NCBI GenBank assembly: GCA_007119795.1
Contig: SKOZ01000053.1
Location: 1-42,372, forward strand
Source of the DNA: Planctomycetales bacterium
Lineage (GTDB): Bacteria; Planctomycetota; Planctomycetia; Pirellulales; Thermoguttaceae
DNA length: 42,372 nt
Direction: 5' to 3'
Shown here piece by piece: positions 18,658 through 26,881 of the stretch. Made by a program: the position numbers and the translations under genes. The notes below the pieces were generated by a model. The model did no database searches. It saw nothing but the letters and a program-made list of their open reading frames with translations, and was not told the DNA's origin. Position 1 is the first letter of the stretch, and each line of letters starts with the position of its first letter.

Positions 18658-19047
18658 CGAGGCGCGGACAATGTAAGGGAAGATTCAATGGATATTAGGA
18701 AAACCGCCGATCCCGACAGCAGTTCGGGGGGCGGCACCTCCGCCCGAGCTCCTCTTCCGCCGGCAATCGCAGGTCAAAGCGCTGAATTATAGCGGCAACC
18801 GACGAGGAGAACGACACCCCTCCCAAGGGCAGTTCGAAGGTGAGCGGGATTGTGCCCAGACACTTCCGATCTCCGCCGGGGAAGGTTCGGCCGAAGAGGG
18901 CGGAAGTCTCGGTACGGGAAGAAGAGGGATTCTCGCCGGTCGCCATGCTGCAAGGTGAGTGTGGAGGGGTTATCCTGGACCCGCAGAGAAACACGAGCCC
19001 CCTCGGCTACCGTCACGACCCGATCTGCTGACTTGCGAGGTGAAACG
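18658..19047. other. Divergent leuC/heparinase intergenic region
   Basis: Non-coding gap of 390 nt between leuC (-) and the heparinase-like gene (+). It contains the leuC -10 candidate at 18786-18791 and a GC-rich hairpin in the leuC leader. No protein with convincing codon use is encoded, and I see no clear promoter for the + strand gene. Confidence 0.5.
18786..18791 (-). promoter_or_regulatory. Consensus -10 element upstream of leuCD
   Basis: The - strand reads a perfect TATAAT at 18791-18786, in a GC-rich surrounding, about 130 nt upstream of leuC. No good -35 hexamer sits 16-18 nt further up. The implied leader contains a GGGCG/CGCCC hairpin near 18.73-18.75 kb but no run of leucine codons, so classical leucine attenuation is not indicated. 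Confidence 0.45.
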
Positions 19048-21006
19048 ATGACTCGGCTCCCCACCGTCCCGCCAACGCTCGCCCTCCTTCTGACCATCGT
19101 CCTGATCGGCGGCAGTTCCCGGACCGCCGTCGCCGAAACGGACTTCGACTACCCGCCGGCGATCTCGCTGGACGAGGTCCGCCAGTGGATGGACCGGGCC
19201 GAACTGCAGCGGCCGCGCCTCTTGACCTCGGCGGGCGGATTGGCGGAACTGCGGCGTTCGCTGGACGCCGACCCCCTGCGCCGCGCCCTGGCCGACGGTG
19301 TGATCCGCGAGGCACGATTGCTGCGTGACGTGGACCCGATCGAGCGGAGACTGCAGGGGCGGCGGCTCTTGGGGGAATCGCGCCGCGCCGTGAAGCGGGT
19401 CGTCACCCTGGCGATGGCCTATCACCTCACCGAGGACACCGAATTCGCCGAGCGCGCCCGGCAGGAGATGCTCGCGGCGGCCAGGTTCAGCGACTGGAAT
19501 CCCAGCCATTTCCTCGACGTGGCAGAGATGACCTTCGCCCTGGCGATCGGCTACGACTGGCTGTACGATCAGCTCGACGAATCGACCCGCGCGGAGATCC
19601 GCCGGGCAATCGTCGAGAAGGGGGTTGCGTTGCCGTTCGAGACGGAACACCGCGGGTGGGTGCGCGCGCGGAACAACTGGGGTCAGGTGTGCCATGCAGG
19701 CCTGACCGCCGGCGCTTTGGCGGTCATGGAGGACCACCCGGATCTAGCGGCCCAAACGGTTCACAGCGCCCTGGAGAACGTCACCTACTCGATGGCCGTC
19801 TACGCTCCCAAGGGGAGCTATCCCGAGGGCCCGGGATACTGGTCCTACGGCACGAGCTTCAACGTCCTCCTGATCGGTGTGCTGGAGAGCGTCCTGGGGA
19901 GCGATTTCGGCCTGAGCAAAGCGCCGGGCTTCGACCAGACCGGTCAGTACCCGAGCCTGGCCACGGGTCCATCGGGGCTGTACTTCAACTACGCCGACGG
20001 CGGAGCGAACCGCGGCCCCGAAGCGACGCTCTATTGGTTCGCCGCCCGCTTCCAGCGGCCCGACTGGCTCCTGGGCGAGGCGGAGCGCATCCGGGCGACC
20101 GTGAGCCGCATCAGCCGCGGCACCGCCTCCGGCGGCGGCGGGCGGCTCCTTCCCCTGGCGCTCCTGTGGATGGAGGACGGGACCGAGGAGGCGACCGTGG
20201 AAATGCCGCTGCACTGGCAGAGCGAGTGCCGCACACCGATCGCCATACACCGCAGCAGTTGGACCGACCCGGCAGCGACGTATGTCGGCCTGAAGGCCGG
20301 TTCCCCCTCCGGCCCGCATGGGCAGATGGACATCGGATCCTTCGTTCTCGACAGCGACGGGGTGCGGTGGGGCATGGACCTGGGTGCCGAGGGCTACCAC
20401 CGCATCGAGTCGCGGGGGATGAACCTATGGAGCTCGGCCCAGGACTCCGACCGCTGGAGAATCTTTCGCCAGAACAACCACGGGCACAACACCCTCGTGA
20501 TCGACGGGCAGCTTCAGCGGGCCGCGGCGCACGCCCCGATCGTGCAATTCTCCGACGATCCGGACTTCCCCCACTCGATCGTGGACATGAGCGCGGTCTA
20601 CGAGGGGCAGGCCGGGTCGGCCCGCCGCGGCGTGGCCCTGCTGCCGTCGCGGGAGGTGCTGATCCAGGACCACCTGACGGGCCTGGAACCGGGTAGCCGC
20701 GTCCGTTGGGGGATGATCACCCCCGGCACACCCACCGAAGCCGGAGAGGCCGGAATCGATCTCGAACAAGGCGACGCACGGCTACGCCTCGCCATCCTGG
20801 TCCCCCAGGCGGCGGCTTGGCAGATCATCGACACGGCCACCCCGCCCAATGAATGGGACTCCCCCAATCCGGGAACCTCCATGGTGGCCTTCGAGGCCAT
20901 CGCCCCCGAATCCGGCGAACTGACGCTGGCTGTCCTCGCCACCCCGGGCAGTTGCGAGGCCGCGCAGAAGGAAACCTGGCAAATCGAGGACCTGGAGCGC
21001 TGGTGA
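19048..21006 (+). CDS. Secreted heparinase II/III-like polysaccharide lyase family protein
   Basis: A 652-residue exported protein. The start is an ATG with GCGAGG upstream. A signal peptide (MTRLPTVPPTLALLLTIVLIGGSS, cut near AVA-ET) is followed by a helical toroid-like domain with HFLDVAEMTFALAIGYDWLYD, RNNWGQVCHAGLTAGALA and KGSYPEGPGYWSYGTSF, the classic heparinase II/III and alginate-lyase helical motifs. From about residue 390 comes a beta-rich domain with GSPSGPHGQMDIGSFVLDSDGVRWGMDLG, YHRIESRGMNLWSS and NNHGHNTLVIDGQLQ, matching the heparinase II/III C-terminal domain. The candidate catalytic Asn/Tyr/His/Arg set of this clan lies in these blocks. Substrate is unknown (a uronic-acid polysaccharide is likely). 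The gene stands alone. Confidence 0.85.
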   Translation: MTRLPTVPPTLALLLTIVLIGGSSRTAVAETDFDYPPAISLDEVRQWMDRAELQRPRLLTSAGGLAELRRSLDADPLRRALADGVIREARLLRDVDPIERRLQGRRLLGESRRAVKRVVTLAMAYHLTEDTEFAERARQEMLAAARFSDWNPSHFLDVAEMTFALAIGYDWLYDQLDESTRAEIRRAIVEKGVALPFETEHRGWVRARNNWGQVCHAGLTAGALAVMEDHPDLAAQTVHSALENVTYSMAVYAPKGSYPEGPGYWSYGTSFNVLLIGVLESVLGSDFGLSKAPGFDQTGQYPSLATGPSGLYFNYADGGANRGPEATLYWFAARFQRPDWLLGEAERIRATVSRISRGTASGGGGRLLPLALLWMEDGTEEATVEMPLHWQSECRTPIAIHRSSWTDPAATYVGLKAGSPSGPHGQMDIGSFVLDSDGVRWGMDLGAEGYHRIESRGMNLWSSAQDSDRWRIFRQNNHGHNTLVIDGQLQRAAAHAPIVQFSDDPDFPHSIVDMSAVYEGQAGSARRGVALLPSREVLIQDHLTGLEPGSRVRWGMITPGTPTEAGEAGIDLEQGDARLRLAILVPQAAAWQIIDTATPPNEWDSPNPGTSMVAFEAIAPESGELTLAVLATPGSCEAAQKETWQIEDLERW

Positions 21007-21455
21007 CGATAGCCGTTCGGAGGCGACCGACCGAGCGGCTGCCGCCTCGACGATCGAATCGAGGCCTTCCAAGCGATCCACGGCGCGCCCGACTCCCCCG
21101 CCCGGTTACGCCGCCCACCCGGCATGTGGCTCGGGAATCGGTCGCTGCGGCGGGCGGAAATTGCCACCTGTGAGTTATTTAAATCAGCCCGCTAGGGCGG
21201 CCTCATTGACGGGAGCCGGGGCGGCTGATAGATTGCGTCATTTCAATCTTCGGCCGGAGAGGAGCCTGTCGGCCTGAGGGACGAGCCATTGCCGTCTGGC
21301 TCGCGACGGGCCCAACCACCCCCCGCCACGTGAGGCAACCGATGGGCAGGCTGCCCCCCGCGCGAGACTCCTACGAGAGCGGCGAGCCACGTGCCGCCTG
21401 AGCCATAATCGACCGGACAGCCGATTTCTACTCAACGCATTTGAAGGAACAAACC
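21007..21455. other. Intergenic region upstream of ppdK
   Basis: Gap of 449 nt with no believable gene. It includes an AT-rich TTATTTAAAT at 21175-21184 and a good sigma-70 type promoter at 21206-21234, leaving a leader of about 215 nt before ppdK. The leader holds a second, weaker -10-like CATAAT at 21404-21409. I recognise no riboswitch. Confidence 0.5.
21206..21234 (+). promoter_or_regulatory. Putative sigma-70 promoter for ppdK
   Basis: TTGACG (21206-21211) and TAGATT (21229-21234) are separated by exactly 17 nt, on the coding strand of ppdK, with no other + strand gene in between. This is the best-matching promoter in the window. Confidence 0.5.
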
Positions 21456-24179
21456 ATGGCAACCGCAGCGGCAACCAAGTACGTCTACTTCTTTGGCCCC
21501 CAGGGGACCGAAGGCGACCAGTCGATGAAGAATACGCTCGGCGGCAAGGGAGCCAACCTGGCGGAGATGGCCAGTCTGGGCCTCCCCGTCCCTGCCGGCT
21601 TCACGATCACCACCGACGTCTGCAACGAGTACTTCAAGAACAACTGGACGCTCCCCAAAGAGGTCAAGGCCCAGGTCGAGGAAGCCCTTCGCAAGACGGA
21701 AGAGGCGATGGGGATGAAGTTCGGCGATCCGAAGAACCCCCTCCTCGTCTCCGCCCGCAGCGGCGCCCGCAGCTCTATGCCGGGAATGATGGAAACGGTG
21801 CTCAACGTGGGCCTGTCGCCGCAGACGATCCCCGGGCTGATCAAGAAGTCGGGCAACGAGCGCTTCGTCTACGACGCCTACCGCCGTCTGATCACCATGT
21901 ATTCGGACGTGGTGATGGAGAAGGCCGAAGACATCCTTCCCGAGGAGGGGAAGGGCGTCCGCGTCCAGCTCGAGCACCTCATGGAGGCGATGAAGGAGGC
22001 CAAGGGGTACACGACGGACACGGAGCTGACGGGCGAGGACCTCAAAACCCTCTGCGAGCAGTACAAGGCGAAGGTCAAAGAGGTCCTCGGACGCGACTTC
22101 CCCGACGACCCGCATGAGCAGCTTTGGGGTGCGATCACCGCGGTATTCAAGAGCTGGAACGGCCGCCGCGCGGTCTCCTACCGCAAGATCGAAGGGATCC
22201 CGCACGAGTGGGGCACCGCCTGCAACGTGCAGAGCATGGTCTTCGGCAACATGGGGAAGAACTCGGCGACGGGGGTCGCCTTCAGCCGCAACCCCGCTAC
22301 CGGCGAGAACAAATTCTACGGCGAGTGGCTGGTCGACGCCCAGGGCGAGGACGTGGTGGCGGGCATCCGCACCCCCAACCCGCTGAACAACGAGACCAAG
22401 AACGACCAGAACCGCCACCTCTCCTCGCTGGAAGAGGATTATCCCCAGCTCTACAAGCAGCTAGACGACATCCGCACCAAGCTCGAGCGGCACTACAAGG
22501 ACATGCAGGACATCGAGTTTACCATTCAGGAGGGTAAGCTCTACATGCTCCAGTGCCGCGTGGGCAAGCGGACGGGGACGGCGGCCCTGAACACCGCCAT
22601 GGACATGCTCGCCGAAGGGCTTATCGACGAGACCACCGTGGTCATGCGGCTCCGCCCGGCGCAGCTCGACGAGCTCCTTCACCCGCTGGTCGATCCCGAC
22701 GCCGAGGCCAAGGTAGAGGCCATCGCCCGCGGCCTGCCGGCCGGGCCCGGCGGCGCCTGCGGCAAGATCGTCTTCACGGCCAACGACGCCGTGGCTTGGG
22801 CCAAGCGGGGCGAGACGGTGATCCTCGTCCGCGAGGAGACCAACCCCGAGGACATCGACGGCATGCGGGCTGCGCTCGGTATCCTCACGGCGCGGGGCGG
22901 CATGACCAGCCACGCCGCCCTCGTGGCCCGCGGGTGGGGTAAGTGCTGCATCGTGGGCGCCGGCATGCTCAAGCTCAACCTGGCGGCCAAGACGATGTCC
23001 ATCGACGGAAGAACCTACAAGGAAGGCGACGTCGTCACCCTCAACGGCACCCGCGGACTGGTCTACGAGGGCCAGTTGTCGATGATCGACGCTACGGAGA
23101 ATCCCCGCTTCCAGGACTTCATGAAGCTGGTCGATGCCAAGCGGACCATGGGCGTGCGCACCAATGCCGACACCCCCGAAGACGCCGGCCTGGCCCGTGA
23201 GTTCGGTGCCGAGGGGATCGGGCTCTTCCGCACGGAGCACATGTTCTACGGTGCCGGGGCGGATGAGCCCCTGTTCGTGCTGCGAAAGATGATCCTCTCC
23301 GGCTCCGCCGAGGAGCGGAAGCAGGCCGTGGACGAACTGGCCGTGTTCGTGACGCGCGACATCAAGGCGACCCTCGAGGCGATGGACGGCCTGCCGGTGA
23401 CCATCCGCCTCTTGGACCCGCCGCTGCACGAGTTCGTCCCCCAAAGCGAGAAGGCCCAGGCCGAAGTGGCCAAAGCCTTGGGAATTACGGTTGAGGACGT
23501 CGTCAAGCGGGGACAGGAGCTCCACGAAACGAACCCGATGATGGGTCACCGCGGTGTGCGCCTGGGAATCACCTACCCGGAAATCACCGAGATGCAGATC
23601 CGCGCCATCTACCAGGCGGCCGCGGAGCTGATCCAGGCCGGCAAGTCGCCCAAGCCGGAGATCATGGTCCCCGTAACCTGCGACGTGGCCGAGCTGGACG
23701 CCGTCAAGCCGATCGTCGACCGCGTGGCGGTTGAGGTGAAGGAGGCCACCGGCGTTGACGTCCCCTGCCTCTACGGGACGATGATCGAGATCCCGCGGGC
23801 CTGCCTGCTGGCCGATCGTATGGCGAAGACCGCCGAGTTCTTCTCCTTCGGCACCAACGACCTCACCCAAATGGGCTTCGGATTCTCCCGCGATGACAGC
23901 GGTGGCTTCCTCCCCGAGTACCTCGACCGCGGATTGCTCGAGGTCGACCCCTTCCAGTCGATCGACCAGGAGGGAATCGGGCAGCTCATCGAGATGGCCG
24001 TCGAGAAGGGGCGCAACGCCCGCCCGAAGCTGAAGATCGGCATCTGTGGCGAGCAGGGGGGTGACCCGGCTTCGGTGGAATTCTGCTTCCGCAATGGGCT
24101 CGACTACGTGAGCTGCTCTCCCTACCGCGTCCCCATCGCCCGCCTGGCCGCCGCGCAGGCGAGCATTCAGGGGAGTTAA
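21456..24179 (+). CDS. ppdK: Pyruvate, phosphate dikinase
   Basis: PpdK interconverts pyruvate, ATP and phosphate with phosphoenolpyruvate, AMP and diphosphate, linking glycolysis and gluconeogenesis. The 907 residues cover the full enzyme: an N-terminal ATP-grasp domain (GGKGANLAEMASLGLPVPAGFT; SARSGARSSMPGMMETVLN), the swivelling phosphohistidine domain with His486 in GGMTSHAALVARGWG, and the C-terminal PEP/pyruvate barrel with Cys864 in GICGEQGGDP and EGIGLFRTEHMF. The ATG at 21456 has GAAGGA just upstream; an in-frame TTG at 21441 is less likely. A following small gene begins 143 nt downstream. Confidence 0.97.
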   Translation: MATAAATKYVYFFGPQGTEGDQSMKNTLGGKGANLAEMASLGLPVPAGFTITTDVCNEYFKNNWTLPKEVKAQVEEALRKTEEAMGMKFGDPKNPLLVSARSGARSSMPGMMETVLNVGLSPQTIPGLIKKSGNERFVYDAYRRLITMYSDVVMEKAEDILPEEGKGVRVQLEHLMEAMKEAKGYTTDTELTGEDLKTLCEQYKAKVKEVLGRDFPDDPHEQLWGAITAVFKSWNGRRAVSYRKIEGIPHEWGTACNVQSMVFGNMGKNSATGVAFSRNPATGENKFYGEWLVDAQGEDVVAGIRTPNPLNNETKNDQNRHLSSLEEDYPQLYKQLDDIRTKLERHYKDMQDIEFTIQEGKLYMLQCRVGKRTGTAALNTAMDMLAEGLIDETTVVMRLRPAQLDELLHPLVDPDAEAKVEAIARGLPAGPGGACGKIVFTANDAVAWAKRGETVILVREETNPEDIDGMRAALGILTARGGMTSHAALVARGWGKCCIVGAGMLKLNLAAKTMSIDGRTYKEGDVVTLNGTRGLVYEGQLSMIDATENPRFQDFMKLVDAKRTMGVRTNADTPEDAGLAREFGAEGIGLFRTEHMFYGAGADEPLFVLRKMILSGSAEERKQAVDELAVFVTRDIKATLEAMDGLPVTIRLLDPPLHEFVPQSEKAQAEVAKALGITVEDVVKRGQELHETNPMMGHRGVRLGITYPEITEMQIRAIYQAAAELIQAGKSPKPEIMVPVTCDVAELDAVKPIVDRVAVEVKEATGVDVPCLYGTMIEIPRACLLADRMAKTAEFFSFGTNDLTQMGFGFSRDDSGGFLPEYLDRGLLEVDPFQSIDQEGIGQLIEMAVEKGRNARPKLKIGICGEQGGDPASVEFCFRNGLDYVSCSPYRVPIARLAAAQASIQGS

Positions 24180-24322
24180 GTCGGGCCGGGGAGCCTGGCC
24201 GGAAAGTTGCCTCGGGCAATCCTTTTCAGCAGCGTGTTTCGTGGGCTACAATGGCGGTCGGCCCCCGAGGGCCGGCCGTCTAGCTTTTTGCTTTGGAGTA
24301 CGTTACCGAGAGGCCGCAGCCC

Positions 24323-24799
24323 ATGAGCCAGGCCGTGGAGATCACCTTCGATTGTGCCCCCTTACGGACTGTCGGCCGCATCGACATTCCTCTGGATGCC
24401 TCGCCCGAGTACCGCGCCCTCTGCGAACGGGTCAAGGAGGCGTTGGCCAAGCACGGCGTCCACAACTCCTACTTCCTGCACAATGCCCGCTGCACCTACC
24501 GGCTGACGAATCGTGACGATGTCGGCCGGCTCGAGTTTCGCTTCCAAGGTACGGTGCTCACGGACGGCAACGACACGAAGACGGTGGGAAGCGACCTCGA
24601 GGTCGAGTTGGTCTCGGAGACCTGCGACTGGCTCACCGAGCCGATCGTGGCCTGGTTTCACGAGACCGTCCGCCAGGCGGTGATGGTGGAGTTCGACCGC
24701 TACATCGAGGCGGGCGACCTGGCTGCCGCCCTCCGCCGCATTGCCCAGCTTGAAGAAGAGAGCGACCGCCGCGGCGGCTTCATGGGCATGGGATTGTAG
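24323..24799 (+). CDS. Unrecognised small soluble protein
   Basis: A 158-residue protein I cannot assign. Starting at ATG 24323 gives MSQAVEITFDCAPLRTVGRI. It appears cytosolic, with no signal or membrane segment. It is mixed alpha/beta: an early strand-rich part with RIDIPLDASPEYRALCERVKEALAKHG, a YFLHNARCTYRLTN core, a beta pair LEFRFQGTVLTDGNDTKTVGSDLEVELV, then a long amphipathic helix around TCDWLTEPIVAWFHETVRQAVMVEFDRYI and an acidic helix ALRRIAQLEEESDRR. It ends in a Gly/Met-rich tail GGFMGMGL. Codon use matches its neighbours, so it is probably real and native. It may be read with ppdK (143-nt gap), but no functional link is visible. Confidence 0.75.
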   Translation: MSQAVEITFDCAPLRTVGRIDIPLDASPEYRALCERVKEALAKHGVHNSYFLHNARCTYRLTNRDDVGRLEFRFQGTVLTDGNDTKTVGSDLEVELVSETCDWLTEPIVAWFHETVRQAVMVEFDRYIEAGDLAAALRRIAQLEEESDRRGGFMGMGL

Positions 24800-25260
24800 T
24801 GGCCAGCGGCGCGCCCGAGGCGTTTCGGTCGCCATGAGGCGCCCCAGCCGCCACGGAATCCTGTGCGGCACGACGCTCGAAGCGGATCAAGGCGGTTGGC
24901 AGCTTGTTCTACGGGGTGCAGCCCAGGAAACCCCGCTGCGGCACCGTGATGCCCCCCACCGCGGCGTCATGTCTCCGCCGGACAGGCGGCTTGTACCCGG
25001 CGCCCGCAGCTTTGGGAGCCGCGATTTACCGCCCCGTAGCGAAACCTTTGTTTGCCAGCGGTGTTTCATTACGAGAGGGCGGCAATCCATTTCGTAGGGC
25101 CATCCGCCGGCAGAATCATTTCCTCGGGTTGTCCTACAGTAATCATCCGGATGGGAGGGGGTTCCAGCCCAACTTGCGTTGTCTTCGTGGAGCGAAGTCG
25201 GTCTGATCCGGCTGTGTCGGCTCCGTTTCCAAGAGCGGCCATCTTAGGCACACATCCGCT

Positions 25261-25311
25261 GTCCCTGTGGCGTTGCCCGGTTCCGCAAATCTTCCTCCCG
25301 CCCTGTGGGAC
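25261..25311 (+). ncRNA. Candidate structured non-coding RNA just before terminator
   Basis: GTCCC (25261-25265) pairs with GGGAC (25307-25311). After a small TGT/CTGT internal loop, GGCG (25269-25272) pairs with CGCC (25299-25302), closing a 26-nt loop. The element is followed by a G/T-rich single-stranded-looking stretch and then the terminator at 25355-25383, as in small stand-alone RNAs. I could not match it to tmRNA, RNase P RNA, SRP RNA or a riboswitch. A 6S-like role is possible but unsupported. The 5' end and strand are inferred from the terminator. Confidence 0.3.
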
Positions 25312-25354
25312 CGCCGGTTGCGTCGTGGGGGCCTTGGTGGGTGTTTGTTGGTGG

Positions 25355-25383
25355 AAGCCGCCGGTCGTTTCGGCCGGCGGCTT
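25355..25383 (+). terminator. Strong rho-independent terminator
   Basis: AAGCCGCCGG (25355-25364) pairs with CCGGCGGCTT (25374-25383), and inner C-G pairs close a short TTT loop. A T-rich tail (TTTCACTCTTTTT) follows on the + strand. The opposite strand has no T-tract after the stem, so the direction is +. It is isolated from annotated genes on both sides. Confidence 0.7.
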
Positions 25384-25571
25384 TCACTCTTTTTCGCGGT
25401 GACCACCGCGCGCATGCCCCTTTTCTCGAACGTGGCCCACGCGGGGCCCGGCGGGGCTCTCCACTTCGTGCAGTTGCCCGTGCGACCATTGCAACTTATG
25501 ATGGATACGAGGATGGAATAGCCCCACATCGGGTGGTGCGTCCAACGCGCTGCAGCGCACGTCCCGAGGCT

Positions 25572-25577
25572 GATAAT
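25572..25577 (+). promoter_or_regulatory. Possible -10 element for the aldo/keto reductase gene
   Basis: GATAAT preceded by T lies 31 nt before the start codon of the aldo/keto reductase and would leave a short leader containing its GAGGAGA ribosome site. There is no good -35 hexamer. Confidence 0.35.
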
Positions 25578-25608
25578 TCACGCGACCGACACAGGATCGA
25601 GGAGAACG

Positions 25609-26514
25609 ATGGCCATGAGACTCGACCGACGCGCCTTTCTATCCACAGCCGTGGCCGGCACCGCAGGTGCCGTGGCGGCTACCCGCATGGGAGCGGCAGT
25701 GGCGGCCCCGGCGGATCCCGCGGGGCTGGTTCCGCTGGGCAGGCTGCACGTCCCCCGCATCGGCATGGGGACCGGTGTCCGCGCCGGCAACCGCGTCTCG
25801 GCGCAGACGCGGATGGGCCGCGAGGTTTTCGAGGAAGTGATTCGCTACGCCTACGATTCCGGTGTGCGGCTCTTCGACCTGGCCGACCTCTACGGCAGCC
25901 ACGAGTACCTCGCCCGCGTTCTAGGGGACGAGCCTCGCGAGAGTTACTACCTGGTCAGCAAACTCTGGTTCCGGCCGGGCGGGCTGCCCGAGCCGCACCG
26001 CGACGATGCCGACGTAGGCGTCAAGCGGTTTCTCGACGAGTTGCAGACCGACTACATCGATATCGTACAGATCCACTGCATGACGGACGCCGATTGGACC
26101 GACTCGATGCGCAAGCAGATGGATCTCCTGGAAAAGTGCCGCGAAGAGGGGTTGATCCGCGCGCACGGCGTCTCCTGCCACTCGCTCGCCGCCCTCAAGG
26201 CCGCTGCCGAGGATCCCTGGGTCGACATCGTTCACGCCCGCATCAACCCGTTCGGCGAGAAGATGGATGGTCCGCCCGAGGAGGTGGTCCCCGTCCTGGA
26301 GCAGATCCACGAGGCGGGTAAAGGGGTCATCGGCATGAAGATCATCGGCGAGGGGGCCTTCTCCGCAGACAGCGAGAAGTGCGAGGAATCGGTCCGCTAC
26401 ACCTTGGGACTGGGGTGTGTCGACGTCCTGATCGTGGGCTTCATGCACAACGAAGAGATCGACGACTTCAAGGCCCGCGTTGCCCGCGGGCTGGCAGCCA
26501 ATGCCGCCGGTTAG
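25609..26514 (+). CDS. TAT-exported aldo/keto reductase
   Basis: A 301-residue NAD(P)H-dependent oxidoreductase of the aldo/keto reductase fold. The N-terminus MRLDRRAFLSTAVAGTAGAVAA is a twin-arginine signal, so the enzyme is folded with cofactor before export. The catalytic tetrad is recognisable: Asp in SGVRLFDLADLYG and Tyr in its DLYG, Lys in YYLVSKLWF, and His in DYIDIVQIHCM. The C-terminal barrel continues with GVIGMKIIGEG. The start is ATG 25609 or ATG 25615, with GAGGAGA upstream. Such TAT oxidoreductases are frequent in planctomycetes; the substrate is unknown. A perfect hairpin repeat and a MITE follow it. Confidence 0.9.
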   Translation: MAMRLDRRAFLSTAVAGTAGAVAATRMGAAVAAPADPAGLVPLGRLHVPRIGMGTGVRAGNRVSAQTRMGREVFEEVIRYAYDSGVRLFDLADLYGSHEYLARVLGDEPRESYYLVSKLWFRPGGLPEPHRDDADVGVKRFLDELQTDYIDIVQIHCMTDADWTDSMRKQMDLLEKCREEGLIRAHGVSCHSLAALKAAAEDPWVDIVHARINPFGEKMDGPPEEVVPVLEQIHEAGKGVIGMKIIGEGAFSADSEKCEESVRYTLGLGCVDVLIVGFMHNEEIDDFKARVARGLAANAAG

Positions 26515-26553
26515 GGCGAACCAGCACACCGTGGCTGAACTCGCAGCATTGTA

Positions 26554-26575
26554 GCTGAATTCGCCAGAATTCAGC
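26554..26575. repeat. Perfect GCTGAATTC hairpin repeat
   Basis: GCTGAATTC (26554-26562), loop GCCA, then GAATTCAGC (26567-26575) makes an exact 9-bp stem. A related GCTGAACTCGCAG stands just upstream at 26534-26546, and another CTGAAC/GTTCAG hairpin follows the MITE at 26860-26881. No T-tract follows, so it is an intergenic repeat rather than a clear terminator for the aldo/keto reductase. Confidence 0.55.
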
Positions 26576-26587
26576 CGCATCGGTCTG

Positions 26588-26818
26588 GTAACCGTTCACG
26601 GGGGACTGTCCCGATTTTCGCGGCCGTAGAAGGTATTCCTCGTGGATAACGCTATTCGGCCGCGAGAATGGGACTGTCCCCTTCGGCCGGCGCGGCGGTA
26701 AGGGGGTTGTCGGGTAAAGTTAGGGGACAGGTCCATTTTTCGGGCATCGTCGGTCGCTAAAGTAAGGGTCTGTTGGCCGAAAAATGGACCCGTCCCCGGC
26801 CAGCCGGTGAACGGTTAC
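26588..26818. mobile_element. MITE copy 1, transposase-less element of 231 bp
   Basis: Starts GTAACCGTTCAC and ends with its exact reverse complement GTGAACGGTTAC. Abutting the ends are TCGGTCTG (26580-26587) and TCGATCTG (26819-26826), an 8-bp direct repeat with one mismatch, as expected for a slightly decayed target duplication. Inside are two large inverted repeats. The left pairs ATTTTCGCGGCCG with CGGCCGCGAGAAT, each flanked by GGGACTGTCCC. The right pairs GGTCCATTTTTCGG with CCGAAAAATGGACC. It encodes no protein. It shares both termini and most of its interior with 32061-32263. It sits about 130 nt upstream of lpxK, so it may carry or disturb that gene's promoter. Confidence 0.8.
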
Positions 26819-26859
26819 TCGATCTGTGGGCACTGAACTTTGGTGATCTATGGGCACGG

Positions 26860-26881
26860 ACTGAACTCTTGCGGGTTCAGT
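26860..26881. repeat. Inverted repeat upstream of lpxK
   Basis: ACTGAAC (26860-26866) and GTTCAGT (26875-26881) form a 7-bp stem with an 8-nt loop, 67 nt before lpxK. The preceding bases repeat loosely: TGGGCAC followed by TGAACTT occurs twice in 26827-26870. This could be an operator or a further repeat; no promoter hexamers are obvious. Confidence 0.3.

Larger units (their letters stand above)
24800..25608. other. 809-nt gene-free region with structured RNA and terminator signals
   Basis: No coding frame here looks real. The stretch varies in composition, with T-rich and G/T-rich tracts unlike the coding DNA around it. It contains small hairpins such as CTTCG-TGGAG-CGAAG near 25.19 kb, a longer paired element at 25261-25311, and a strong intrinsic terminator at 25355-25383. 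A -10-like element for the following gene is at 25572-25577. A terminator more than 550 nt past the nearest + strand gene suggests an independent RNA or a very long 3' end. Confidence 0.55.

Noticed and set aside
16559..18688. A 709-residue reading that fuses leuD to upstream sequence
   Set aside because: The part before 17152 is leuC read in the wrong frame, Arg/Gly/Pro-rich and without domain features.
18658..18850. Leucine attenuator before leuC
   Set aside because: No leader peptide with leucine codons and no paired terminator/antiterminator; only a GC-rich hairpin.
22461..23870. Long open frame antisense to ppdK (469 residues)
   Set aside because: His/Gly/Val-rich shadow of a highly GC3-biased gene; no start signal or domain.
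25260..25320. Resemblance of the - strand (CACAGGGC) to a c-di-GMP or cobalamin riboswitch
   Set aside because: Only a few bases match; the conserved cores and P1/P2 layout are missing and no fitting gene follows on that strand.
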